The notes under the pieces: model-generated
Told to the model about the DNA's origin: nothing
Database searches by the model: none
What the model saw: only the letters and a program-made list of their open reading frames with translations
Shown: piece by piece, positions 1 to 7,968 of the stretch
Layout of the letters: each line of letters begins with the position of its first letter
Numbering within the stretch: the stretch's first letter is position 1
Assembly: GCA_963756495.1 (NCBI GenBank)
Contig: CAVWNS010000001.1
Span: forward strand, 682,001 to 746,000
Length of the DNA: 64,000 bases
Origin: DATFDN01 sp963756495
GTDB lineage: Bacteria; Pseudomonadota; Alphaproteobacteria; Acetobacterales; Acetobacteraceae
Direction: 5' to 3'
Made by a program: the position numbers and the translations under genes

Positions 1-1
1 C

Positions 2-118
2 GGGCGCGCGACGGCGGTCGCAGCGGCCGACACGGGGATGCTGCTGCTTCTCCTGCTGCTGGCGATGATCAGCGTCGCGGCCGGAACTTACAGCCCCTTC
101 CTCTATTTCCGGTTCTGA
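2..118 (+). CDS. MBOAT-family (AlgI-like) acyltransferase, C-terminal end only
   Basis: Only the last 38 codons are in the window, read in the frame that ends with TGA at 116-118. They give one very hydrophobic membrane segment (a run of seven leucines followed by AMISVAAG) and the ending SPFLYFRF. AlgI/DltB-type MBOAT proteins commonly end in a similar P-F-[IL]-Y-F-R-F tail. Such proteins move acetyl groups across the inner membrane for O-acetylation of exopolysaccharide. The next gene, 7 bases downstream, is an AlgJ/AlgX-like SGNH protein, the usual partner. The family call rests on this short tail and on context. Confidence 0.6.
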   Translation, partial: GRATAVAAADTGMLLLLLLLAMISVAAGTYSPFLYFRF

Positions 119-125
119 GCGGACG

Positions 126-1268
126 ATGCTGCGTCATCATCGCCGTTGGTGGGTCGTGGTCGTGATGCTGCTGCTGGCGACACCCATGCTGGCGATGCTG
201 CTGCCGCTGTCGGCGGCCAGCGGCACGCACGACGAGGATCGCGCGCTGGCCCTGCCCCCCGGCCTGCCGACGACCGCCAAGGATTGGGGCAGCTTTCCGC
301 GGCGGGTCGATGATTACCTGCAAGACCATTTCGGGCTGCGTCGCATCCTCGTGCTCGCCAACGGTCTGATCCGAGACAACGTGGGCAACGGGAACGACGC
401 CGTCTTCGTCGGCCGGGGCGGTCATCTCTACTACCGCAGCGACGACACGCTTGAGCAGAGCGCCGGCGTGCTCAATCACGGACGTTGGCCGTGGCTGGCC
501 AGCACGGCCGACATGCTGGCGGAGATGCAGCGCATCCTGGGCCCAAAGGGGGTCAAGATCCTCGTGGCATCGCCGCCCAATGCCTCGACAATGGAGCAGC
601 GCGACCTGCCGGGATGGGCGCGGTTGCAGACACGGCCCACTGAGTACGATCATTTCCTCACGCTGCTGGCCGAACGCGGGATCACGGCCATCGACCTCCG
701 CCCGGTTCTCGCCGACGCCGCGCGGAACGCGAAAAGCTACTATCGCCACGACACGCATTGGACGCCCTACGGCGCGCTCCGATCGTTCGACGCGATCGCC
801 GCGGCCGACGGCCATCCCGATTGGGAGGTTCCGCCGTCGGTCGTCAAGCCGGCGGCGAGGCCGCTGGCCGGGGGCGATCTCGCCCGGCTTCTGGGGGTCG
901 CCAGTGTGCTGAGCGAACCCGAGCAGGAGGTGGATCTCCCGGCGACAGCCGATCGCCGGCTGTTGAGAGGCGGGCAGTACCAGACCTTCGTGGAGACGGC
1001 CCCGCATCCCGGACCCACCATCATGGTGATCGGCGATTCGTTCACCGATAGCTATTTCCTGCTGCCCCTGCTCCAGCATGCCGGTCGCATCGTCTGGACG
1101 CACGCGCAGCTTTGCGGCTTCGACTGGCGCTGGATCACGCAGTATCGCCCGGCTGAAATCTGGTACATGCCGACCGAGCGTCTGCTTCCCTGCCCGCCCG
1201 GGACCCGTCCGGCCGGAATGCCCCGGCCGGCCGCCGCCCCTGCCGCGCTGCTGAGGGACGCCCACTAA
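126..1268 (+). CDS. AlgJ/AlgX-like SGNH-hydrolase O-acetyltransferase (polysaccharide acetylation)
   Basis: A 380-residue protein with an N-terminal membrane anchor or signal (residues about 9-27, hydrophobic after basic HHRRWW). Further in it has the two motifs of the AlgJ/AlgX/DltD-type SGNH fold: HDTHWTPYGA near residue 208 (Asp-x-His pair) and VIGDSFTDSYF near residue 301 (nucleophile Ser in GDSF). Proteins of this family transfer acetyl groups in the periplasm to an exopolysaccharide such as alginate or a related EPS, after export by an MBOAT partner. The MBOAT tail ends 7 bases upstream, so the two form an operon. The actual polymer is unknown; other EPS-type genes in the window (14.4, 34, 46-47.9 kb) suggest a secreted heteropolysaccharide. 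Confidence 0.82.
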   Translation: MLRHHRRWWVVVVMLLLATPMLAMLLPLSAASGTHDEDRALALPPGLPTTAKDWGSFPRRVDDYLQDHFGLRRILVLANGLIRDNVGNGNDAVFVGRGGHLYYRSDDTLEQSAGVLNHGRWPWLASTADMLAEMQRILGPKGVKILVASPPNASTMEQRDLPGWARLQTRPTEYDHFLTLLAERGITAIDLRPVLADAARNAKSYYRHDTHWTPYGALRSFDAIAAADGHPDWEVPPSVVKPAARPLAGGDLARLLGVASVLSEPEQEVDLPATADRRLLRGGQYQTFVETAPHPGPTIMVIGDSFTDSYFLLPLLQHAGRIVWTHAQLCGFDWRWITQYRPAEIWYMPTERLLPCPPGTRPAGMPRPAAAPAALLRDAH

Positions 1269-1323
1269 CCACGGGGGCGGAGTGGCGTAGGCTGCACGCG
1301 ACCGACGACACGCAGGGAACGCC

Positions 1324-2595
1324 ATGCCAGCCCGCCTCGCCCGATGCCTGATCGCAGTGCTCGCGCTGACGGCTTCGGCCGCCGCCGCCCAAGACGTGCG
1401 CACCGGTGCCGCCGCCTACGGCGACTGGCGTACGGATCAGCCGGGCGTCTGGCGGCACCTGACGCCCGCCGACATGCCGGCCCCGCACGCGACCCGCTCG
1501 GCCAGCAACTCGCCGAGCGTCGTGTCGCGCCCGGAGGATGCGCGCCTGCGCGTGCCTGCCGGCTTCGCCATCGAACCCTTCGCCACCGGGCTGACCAACC
1601 CGCGGATGATCCGCGTCGCCCCGAACGGGGACATCTTCGTCGCCGAGAGCGAGGCCGGGCGCATCCGCCTGCTGCGAGCGCCGGACGGCGCCGCGCGGCC
1701 GAGCGCCGAGGCGGTGTTCGCCGACGGGCTCGACCAGCCGTTCGGCATCGCCTTCTGGCCGCCGAGACCCGAGCCGCGCTTCCTCTACGTGGGCGAGATC
1801 AACCGCGTCATCCGCTACCCGTTCCATTCCGGCGCCACCCGCCCGGACGGGCCGGCGCAGACCGTGGTTCCCGAGATCGCCCCCACCACCAGCGACCACT
1901 GGACGCGCGACGTAGCGTTCAGCCCGGACGGGCGACGCCTGTACGTATCGGTCGGCTCGGGGTCCAATGATGCCGACGAGCCCGAGGCGTGGCGCGCCGA
2001 CGTCATCGCCTTCGATCCCGAGGGACGGGACCGCCAAGCCTACGCGACCGGACTGCGCAACTGCGTCAGCATCGCGATCGCCCCGCGATCGGGCACGCCC
2101 TGGTGCGCCGTCAACGAGCGGGACGGGCTGGGCGACAATCTGCCGCCCGACTACGTCACGCACCTGGAGCCAGGGGCGTTTTATGGCTGGCCCTGGTTCT
2201 ACATCGGCGCGCACCTCGACCCGCGTCACCACGGCATGCACGCCGAGCTTGCCGGCCGGGTCGTCGTGCCGGACGTGCTGATCCAGCCGCACTCCGCCCC
2301 GCTCGGGATGACGTTCTCCGACGGAAACGGGCCGGCGGCGTTCCCGCCCGAGTATCAGGGCGACATCTTCGCCGCCCTGCACGGCTCCTGGAACCGCAGC
2401 CTGCGCACCGGCTACAAGCTGGTGCGCATCCGCCCAAGGGACGGCGCGTACGAAGATTTCGTGACCGGATTCGTGCTCAGCGACCGGGCCGTGTGGGGGC
2501 GGCCCGTCGCGGTGGCCGTCGCGCATGACGGCGCGCTGCTGATGACCGATGACGGCGGGGATGCGATCTGGCGCATCGCTCCCACCCATCCGTGA
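1324..2595 (+). CDS. PQQ-dependent sugar dehydrogenase-like (sorbosone/YliI family) periplasmic protein
   Basis: A 423-residue protein with a clear Sec signal peptide (MPARLARC, hydrophobic core, AAAAQ cleavage region near residue 22). The mature part is a six-bladed beta-propeller of the glucose/sorbosone dehydrogenase family: PAGFAIEPFATGLTNPRMI, NGDIFVAESEAGRIR, then ARDVAFSPDGRRLYVSVGS-like blades, GLRNCVSIAIAP, ERDGLGDNLPPDYVTHLEPG, and the closing DGGDAIWRIAP. Family members oxidise aldoses or sorbosone in the periplasm using PQQ, though many homologues have no proven activity. ATG follows AGGGAACGCC. It lies 55 bases after the AlgJ-like gene on the same strand. No PQQ-synthesis gene is visible nearby. 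Confidence 0.85.
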   Translation: MPARLARCLIAVLALTASAAAAQDVRTGAAAYGDWRTDQPGVWRHLTPADMPAPHATRSASNSPSVVSRPEDARLRVPAGFAIEPFATGLTNPRMIRVAPNGDIFVAESEAGRIRLLRAPDGAARPSAEAVFADGLDQPFGIAFWPPRPEPRFLYVGEINRVIRYPFHSGATRPDGPAQTVVPEIAPTTSDHWTRDVAFSPDGRRLYVSVGSGSNDADEPEAWRADVIAFDPEGRDRQAYATGLRNCVSIAIAPRSGTPWCAVNERDGLGDNLPPDYVTHLEPGAFYGWPWFYIGAHLDPRHHGMHAELAGRVVVPDVLIQPHSAPLGMTFSDGNGPAAFPPEYQGDIFAALHGSWNRSLRTGYKLVRIRPRDGAYEDFVTGFVLSDRAVWGRPVAVAVAHDGALLMTDDGGDAIWRIAPTHP

Positions 2596-2604
2596 CGCTT
2601 CGCG

Positions 2605-2642
2605 GGAACGTGAGCGGGCTGGTGCCGGGCCGGTCACGTTCC
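2605..2642. repeat. 9-bp perfect inverted repeat, possible terminator or operator
   Basis: GGAACGTGA (2605-2613) and TCACGTTCC (2634-2642) are exact reverse complements separated by 20 G/C-rich bases. It sits 10 bases after the stop of the sugar dehydrogenase gene, so a transcript hairpin acting as a terminator is the simplest reading. There is no T tract. The GGAAC half resembles an alphaproteobacterial ECF -35 box, but no matching CGTT -10 box lies at the right spacing. Confidence 0.4.
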
Positions 2643-2752
2643 ACCGGCATGGACACCCCACGCGAAGGAACGCCGCCGATGCGGCGCGCCGATGATCCGG
2701 GCCCGCTGTCGCGTGGCACGCGGGCCGCCACGCCGGACTAGGGGGCGGGAGC

Positions 2753-3667
2753 GTGCCGGACCATATCGTGATCAGTCGCAACGTCCAGGTTGGGCGCAGG
2801 CCGCCTGACGGATCGGAACTCGACGCCTTGCGCAAGCAAGGCGTGCGCGCCGTGATCGACCTCCGCACGGAGACCGAGCCGTTCGGTGCCGCCGCCGCCC
2901 CGTCGGCGGAAGCGGCGCAGGTGCGGGCCCGCGGTATGGCCTATCTTCACGTGCCGGTTTCGGCGCAGGGCGTGGACCAGCACGATCTCGATCGGGTGGG
3001 CCAGGCGCTGGCGGAGGCGCCGAAGCCGGTGCTGATCCACTGCGCCGTGGGCCGGCGCGCCGGCATGATGGCAGTGGTCCACGCGGCTATCGAAGCAGGG
3101 GTGCCCGGACACGAGATGCTGGAGATGGCGCGCCGTCTCGACGTCGCGTTTGGCGACCCGGGCCAGCAGCAGGTCTTCGCCCGTTACGTGGACCAGCACG
3201 AGAGCCGTGCCGATCCCCTGAAGCGTCGTCATGAGGCGTTGCGCGCTGACGGGGGCGCGATCCCTCTGCTGCCGGAAGGGACGCGCACGCTCGCCGCCGA
3301 CATGCGTGAGGATCATCATCGCGAATTCGTGCAGGACGATGGGAGGCCGGCACCGCAGGTCTCGCCCGCCCCCGACCCGCTTGTGCCGATGCGGACCGCG
3401 ACGGTGGCGCACCCGTCCGCGCCGGCTCGGAGCTTGCCCGCCTCACCCGCAGCGATTGGCGCGGGCGTGCTCGGTGGCGCCGTTTTTCTGGCGCTCGGCC
3501 GCCGGCTCCGGCTGGTCGTGCTGACTGCCGCCGTGATGGCGGGGTGCGTTGCCGTGCTGCGATCGAGCGTACCCGGAGAACCGTTGCCGGCCGATGAGAG
3601 CCGCCGCCTCGACCGCGACCTTGCGGACCTCGAGAGACAATTGCGTCGCCTCGGCAAGAGCGCCTGA
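2753..3667 (+). CDS. Phosphatase-like (DUF442/beta-lactamase hydrolase-like) domain protein with C-terminal membrane segments
   Basis: 304 residues from a GTG start at 2753 (GGGGGCGGGAGC just upstream). Residues about 1-140 form a dual-specificity-phosphatase/DUF442-like fold: VISRNVQVGRRP, then GVRAVIDLRTETE, then the loop LIHCAVGRRAGMM. In this loop the Arg falls at Cys+5 (C-x4-R), as in rhodanese and DUF442 proteins, not at Cys+6 as in true C-x5-R tyrosine phosphatases. The middle is charged and Pro/Ala-rich. Residues about 230-270 contain two hydrophobic stretches, followed by a short basic/acidic tail, so the protein is probably membrane anchored. Substrate unknown; sulfur transfer or phosphatase activity are both possible. 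The downstream neighbour is a cold-shock gene. Confidence 0.6.
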   Translation: MPDHIVISRNVQVGRRPPDGSELDALRKQGVRAVIDLRTETEPFGAAAAPSAEAAQVRARGMAYLHVPVSAQGVDQHDLDRVGQALAEAPKPVLIHCAVGRRAGMMAVVHAAIEAGVPGHEMLEMARRLDVAFGDPGQQQVFARYVDQHESRADPLKRRHEALRADGGAIPLLPEGTRTLAADMREDHHREFVQDDGRPAPQVSPAPDPLVPMRTATVAHPSAPARSLPASPAAIGAGVLGGAVFLALGRRLRLVVLTAAVMAGCVAVLRSSVPGEPLPADESRRLDRDLADLERQLRRLGKSA

Positions 3668-3732
3668 CCCCCTCTAGGCCGGCGGGCCGAGTGGATGCTA
3701 AATTATCCCGGCGAGAAGTGAGGTTGGGGGAC

Positions 3733-4434
3733 GTGGATAAGAGAGACGGTTGGCGCAGGGACAACAGGCGGCGGCGAGGGTTCGACGACGAGGGCGGTCC
3801 GCGCCGCGATGACATAGGCTGGACTCCGCCGACATCACCATCGGCACGGCCGGCCTTCCGCGCGGCCCCGACCTTCGCGTCGGGTCCCGAGGTCGAGGCC
3901 GTCGTGAAATGGTACAATGGCGAGAAGGGATTCGGCTTCGTGGAGCTGGGAGACGGCTCCGGGGATGCCTTCCTGCACGCGAGCGCCATCGAGCGCGCGA
4001 GTTCCGGCCCGCCGGTCCCCGGCACGCAACTGCGTGTGCGCGTCGGGCAGGGTCAGAAGGGCCGGCAGGTCGCGGAGATCACCCATGTCGGCGAGGTCGG
4101 CCCGGCGCCGGCCCAGCCGCCGCGTGCTCCCCGCCCAGGCGGGTTCGGCGGCGGCGGAGGCGGCTATGGCGGGGGCGGCGGCGGATATGCGCCGCGTGAC
4201 ACCGGCTATCAGGCGATGCCGACCGGCGAGGAGATCACCGGGACGGTGAAGTGGTTCAACGCGCAGAAGGGCTTTGGCTTCATCACGCCCGAGAACGGGG
4301 GCAAGGACGTCTTCGTTCACATTTCCGCGCTGAACCGCAGCGGCATGAACGACCTTCGCGAAGGCCAGGTGGTCCGCGTCCAGGTGGTCCAGGGCCGCAA
4401 GGGTCCCGAAGCGGGGTCCGTCTCCGCTACCTGA
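3733..4434 (+). CDS. Tandem cold-shock-domain protein
   Basis: A protein with two cold-shock domains separated by a glycine-rich linker (about 4138-4190). CSD1 reads EAVVKWYNGEKGFGFVELGDG...DAFLHAS and CSD2 reads GTVKWFNAQKGFGFITPENGG...DVFVHISA; both carry RNP1-like KGFGF and RNP2-like [AV]F[LV]H motifs for single-stranded nucleic-acid binding. Double-CSD proteins with a basic N-terminus are typical of alphaproteobacteria and act as RNA chaperones in cold or stationary phase. The start is uncertain: an in-frame GTG at 3691 lengthens the protein by 14 residues, but GTG 3733 has a GTGAGG ribosome site at suitable distance and begins VDKRDGWRRD, a basic tail that fits the family better. Confidence 0.88.
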   Translation: MDKRDGWRRDNRRRRGFDDEGGPRRDDIGWTPPTSPSARPAFRAAPTFASGPEVEAVVKWYNGEKGFGFVELGDGSGDAFLHASAIERASSGPPVPGTQLRVRVGQGQKGRQVAEITHVGEVGPAPAQPPRAPRPGGFGGGGGGYGGGGGGYAPRDTGYQAMPTGEEITGTVKWFNAQKGFGFITPENGGKDVFVHISALNRSGMNDLREGQVVRVQVVQGRKGPEAGSVSAT

Positions 4435-4467
4435 AGCGGCGCGTTTCCCACGCCCCGGTTCGCATGC

Positions 4468-4495
4468 CCCTCTCTCCCCGGAACGGGGGAGAGGG
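4468..4495. terminator. Strong G/C hairpin between convergent genes
   Basis: CCCTCTCTCCC (4468-4478) pairs with GGGGGAGAGGG (4485-4495) in an 11-bp stem with one G-U pair and a 6-base loop (CGGAAC). It lies between the 3' ends of the cold-shock gene and the convergent GMC oxidoreductase gene, where a bidirectional terminator would be expected. No U tract follows on either strand. C/T-rich hairpins of this look are often dispersed intergenic repeats in high-GC alphaproteobacteria, which is an alternative. Confidence 0.5.
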
Positions 4496-4526
4496 CGGAT
4501 GCGGGGAGCGCCGGCCATCGGAACCT

Positions 4527-6177
4527 TCAAGAACCCAGGTCCCCGCGCGCCGCGAGGGCCTTGATGCGGTCGCCGATGCGCAACGCCAGCGCCTGGATCG
4601 TCAGCGACGGATTGACCCCGCCGATCGTCGGGAACAGCGAGCCGTCGCAGACCCATAAATTCGGGATGTCCCAGGACCGCCCGTCGCCATTGACCACGCT
4701 CGTCTTCGGGTCGTCGCCCATGCGGCAGCTGCCGTTGAGATGCGCCGTACTCTCGGAATCCCAGATGTCCCTGGCGTTCACCGATTGCATCGCCCGGCGC
4801 ATGTAGCGGATCGCATGCTGGCGCAGCCTGTTGTCGTTCTCGCAGTAGGAGAACGTCACCTTGGCAATCGTGCAGGCCGTGCTCGTCCTTCTCCTCGGCC
4901 AGCTCTACCCGGTTCTCCTCGCGCGGCATCACCTCGCCCACGATCTTCAGGCCGGCCTGATGAATGTAGTCGCTTGCGGCGGCCCGCAACGGGTGGCCCC
5001 ACAGGCCGCGTCCGTTGGCCAGCGCGCGCGCCCACTCGATCGCGAGCGGCCCCTGGCTCATGTAGGCATAGCCGCCGAAGAAATCCTTGCCTTCGTCGCT
5101 ATAGTTCCAGTGCTCGGTGATCGCCAGTGAAGGCGGCCCCTTGTACCAACGGATCTCGTCGTCCATCAGTCCCCAGACGGCATCGTTGGATTGCACCATG
5201 AAGTATTTGCCGACCAGCCCGTTCGAGTTGGCCAGGCCGTCGGGAAATTGCGGACAGGCGGAATTCAGCAGCAGGCGCGGGGTCTCGATCGCATACCCCG
5301 CCACCACGACGTTCTTTGCCTTCTGAAAGCGCCAGCGCCCCTCGCGATAGTAATCGACCCCGGTGACGCGCCGGTCAGAACCGACCGTGACGCGACCGAC
5401 CATCGAGAGATCGCGCACTTCCGCCCCGGCAGCGAGCGCGCGGGGAAGCCAGACCACCAGCGCGCTCTGCTTGGCGTTGGTCGAGCACCCGATGCCGCAG
5501 AAGCCGCGATAGACGCAGGGTGGCGACAGCCCGCGCGGGGCGGATACGGTGGCGAGCGGTGTCGGCGACCACTTGATGCCGAGATTCTCGCAACCGCGGG
5601 CGAGCACCAGACCGGCGGCGTTCACCTCGTGCGGGCGATAGGGATAGCGTCCACGTGGCGGACCCCAGGGATAGCTGACCGGCCCGGAAATCTTCAGCGC
5701 GTCCTCGACCTCGTCGTAGTAGCGCCACATCTCCTGCCAATCGACCGGCCAATCGGCGCCGTAGCCAAGCTTCGTACGGGCCTTGAACCACTCCGGGCGG
5801 AAGCGGAGCGAGACCATCATGAAATGCACGGTGCTGCCGCCGACCGCCTTGCCGCTGTTGCGCCGGCCAAGCTCGATCGGGTGCCCGCCATCGACGATGC
5901 GGTTGTCGAGCCAGTAAAGTTTCGCCTGTTCCAACTCGTCGGAGGCGAATTCCTCAAGCGGGCGGTACCATGCGCCGGCGTCGAAGGCAACCACGGAAAA
6001 CCCTGCCTCCGCCAGCCTGCAAGCCAAGGTCGCGCCACCGGCGCCGGTGCCGACGATGGCGAAATCCACCTCCTCGTCTTCGCGGTACTCCTTCATCGGC
6101 ACCCAGCCACCGGGGCGGAGGACGTCGGGTGCGCGGCCGTTCTTGCCGCGCGGGCTGTCCGGGACGATGTCAGGCAT
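4527..6177 (-). pseudogene. GMC-family oxidoreductase (gluconate 2-dehydrogenase flavoprotein-like), one frameshift
   Basis: The N-terminal part (6177 down to about 4875) has the FAD-binding motif VGTGAGGATLACRLAEAG, then a GMC body with the Cys-rich stretch VYRGFCGIGCSTNAKQSA typical of gluconate 2-dehydrogenase large subunits. The C-terminal part (about 4870-4527), with HLNGSCRMGDDP and the closing PTIGGVNPSLTIQALALRI, is in another frame. The shift lies at 4866-4872, where deleting one base (for instance one T of GATTG on the coding strand) restores continuity into AKVTFSYCEND. Full length would be about 550 residues, normal for the family. The protein oxidises sugar acids or alcohols at the periplasmic side and passes electrons to cytochromes. 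It is the third gene of a three-gene unit, overlapping the subunit-3 gene by 8 bases. Real mutation or consensus error cannot be told apart here. Confidence 0.82.
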
Positions 6178-6796
6178 TCTCGTGCTCCACCGGCTTCTGC
6201 TCGATCGGGTCCCAGGGATCGTGCCGATTGAAACCCATCCGCACATAGCCACGCGGAGAAGCCGGCCCACCAAAGGCCATCTCGTCCCATCCTTGCGGAT
6301 GTCCGTAGTAGAAGGTGACGATGTCGTGCAGCACGCGGGCGTCGAAGAATTCCTTGGGCGGCACGTCCGCCCAGGCGGGCGCGCGAACATCGCCGCGCTG
6401 GATCATGTGCAACACGTCGTCCTGACGACCGCCCGGCAGGTCCACGAATGGGGCGTTGAAGCGCATCCGCGCCTCGGCGTCGGTGGCGTGCAGCCCGCGA
6501 CGCCACATCTGCTGCATCGTCGGCAGATTCGCCCGCTGGAAGCCGTCGCCCTGATTCTCGGCCAGCTTTTGATCGATGAAATTCGCGATCGGCACCTTGG
6601 GAGAACGGTTGGCCGGCTGCGGCATGATCCGGTCGCACAGCACGATCAGGATCGACCATTCTTCCGGGGTGAAGAAACGGCGCGGCGGTACCTCGTTGAG
6701 CCGTTTGTCGATCACCTGCCGCGTCGCGTCGTTCCATGACGGCGTGTCGCGCTTGGCCAGCGTGCTGTAGCCGGGGAAGCGCCGCTCCGGGCCCAT
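6170..6796 (-). CDS. Gluconate 2-dehydrogenase subunit 3 family protein
   Basis: A 208-residue protein from ATG at 6796 (MGPERRFPGYS). The core FFTPEEWSILIVLCDRIMPQ matches the gluconate 2-dehydrogenase subunit 3 family (PF13618), small partners needed for maturation or export of the GMC flavoprotein. No Tat or Sec signal is visible at the N-terminus, unlike many family members. The start overlaps the stop of the upstream membrane-protein gene (TGATG), and its own stop overlaps the start of the GMC gene, so all three are translationally coupled. Role inferred: accessory subunit of the dehydrogenase encoded just downstream. Confidence 0.8.
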   Translation of the reverse strand: MGPERRFPGYSTLAKRDTPSWNDATRQVIDKRLNEVPPRRFFTPEEWSILIVLCDRIMPQPANRSPKVPIANFIDQKLAENQGDGFQRANLPTMQQMWRRGLHATDAEARMRFNAPFVDLPGGRQDDVLHMIQRGDVRAPAWADVPPKEFFDARVLHDIVTFYYGHPQGWDEMAFGGPASPRGYVRMGFNRHDPWDPIEQKPVEHENA

Positions 6797-7842
6797 CACT
6801 CCGTCTCCTGCAAAAGATCGAGCGCCGCCAGTCCCGCGAGCGCGAGCCCGGTGAAGCTGGGCGGCGCCGGGATGGGCGGGCCGTTGAGCACGTTCTGGCT
6901 CCAGTTGCGCCAGCCGCCCATGTTGCGGGACACGCCATAGATGTGGAACCCGGCCCCGGCGAAGCCGAGCCCTGCGGTGATCCAGAGCCACAGACGGGTG
7001 AGCCGCGGCCAGCGCGTCGCGGTGTTCCCGGTGACGGTGCCTTCGAGCCCGGCCTTGGCCACCAGTGCAGCGGCGACCGGCGGGATCGTGACCGGCAAAT
7101 ACATGAACGGGTCGTGGTATGCGCCCCGGAAATGGAGCAGCGCTGCCTCGGCCACCGTGCCCAGGATGCCGGCCGAGGTGGCGGCGGACAGGGTCGGCCC
7201 GGCCGGGAGACCGAACATCCGCAGCCGCTCCCCCTTCGGTGAATCGCGCACATGTTCGGCCGCCGTGCCCATCAGACCCGAGAGGATCAGCGCGTAGGGC
7301 GCCCCCAGGGGCGCGCCGTAGAACAGGTTGAGCCAGGAAAACCCGCCCTCGCGCTTGCCGACATTGTAGGCGTGGAAACCACCCCCGATCACGCCGGCCG
7401 CGGCGGCCGTCACCGCCACGGCATGGCGCAGCCGGTGCGCCTCGCCGCTGCGGTCGCGCGTGCCGTGCAGGCTGGAGGCGAGCGTGGCGGCGGACACCGC
7501 GAGCGGGACGAACATCGCCTTGTTGTGGAACATGCCCCGGTAGTGCTCCACCGAGCTGTCGGCGAGCACGGACAGCGACAGCAGGGCCGAGCTGGCGTTG
7601 AGCCGGCGCGCGGCGCGATCGGCGATGGCATCTGAACGCCGGGCGCGCTCCCCCGGCAGCGGCACCGGCAGTTTCACCGGCAACGGCAAGCGCCAATGCG
7701 TCGGCGGCGTCTCTGGACGCAGGTCCAGGCGCATGTCCCGACGGCGCGCGGGCGTTGAGCGTACCGCCAGCAAGCCCAATACGCCGGTCGAAATGGCAGC
7801 CAGCGCCGCCAACCCGGCGCCCTCTCCTATGGTGCCCGACAT
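6796..7842 (-). CDS. Multi-pass membrane protein coupled to the GMC dehydrogenase
   Basis: 348 residues from ATG 7842, chosen because GAGGA precedes it; a longer frame exists upstream without a ribosome site. Around eight to ten hydrophobic segments are visible, beginning with GLAALAAISTGVLGLLAV. Repeated histidine-containing segments (SVEHYRGMFHNKAMFVP, LLHFRGAYHDPFMYLP) look like two copies of a helical unit with the pattern HxRG.[FY]H[ND]..M[FY][VL]P. No CXXCH haem motif is present. I recognise no named family. The TGATG overlap with the subunit-3 gene implies that it works with the dehydrogenase, perhaps as membrane anchor or quinone-side partner; the paired histidines could bind haem or metal. 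Confidence 0.6.
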   Translation of the reverse strand: MSGTIGEGAGLAALAAISTGVLGLLAVRSTPARRRDMRLDLRPETPPTHWRLPLPVKLPVPLPGERARRSDAIADRAARRLNASSALLSLSVLADSSVEHYRGMFHNKAMFVPLAVSAATLASSLHGTRDRSGEAHRLRHAVAVTAAAAGVIGGGFHAYNVGKREGGFSWLNLFYGAPLGAPYALILSGLMGTAAEHVRDSPKGERLRMFGLPAGPTLSAATSAGILGTVAEAALLHFRGAYHDPFMYLPVTIPPVAAALVAKAGLEGTVTGNTATRWPRLTRLWLWITAGLGFAGAGFHIYGVSRNMGGWRNWSQNVLNGPPIPAPPSFTGLALAGLAALDLLQETE

Positions 7843-7968
7843 CGTTCCTCGCTCTTGTTCCCGCATCGGCGGCTCTAAGCCGAAACCACCGTCTTCACTC
7901 CGCCCGTGCGACTGCGTGCGGTGGAGATGGCCGGACCTTCCGGCCATGGCGACAATGGAACGCCTATC

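Noticed and set aside
2605..2680. ECF (EcfG-type) general stress promoter
   Set aside because: GGAAC is present, but no CGTT box at 16-17 bases; the match is explained by the inverted repeat.
4138..4192. Tandem repeat in the cold-shock gene
   Set aside because: It is a glycine-codon-rich linker between two domains, not a genomic repeat element.
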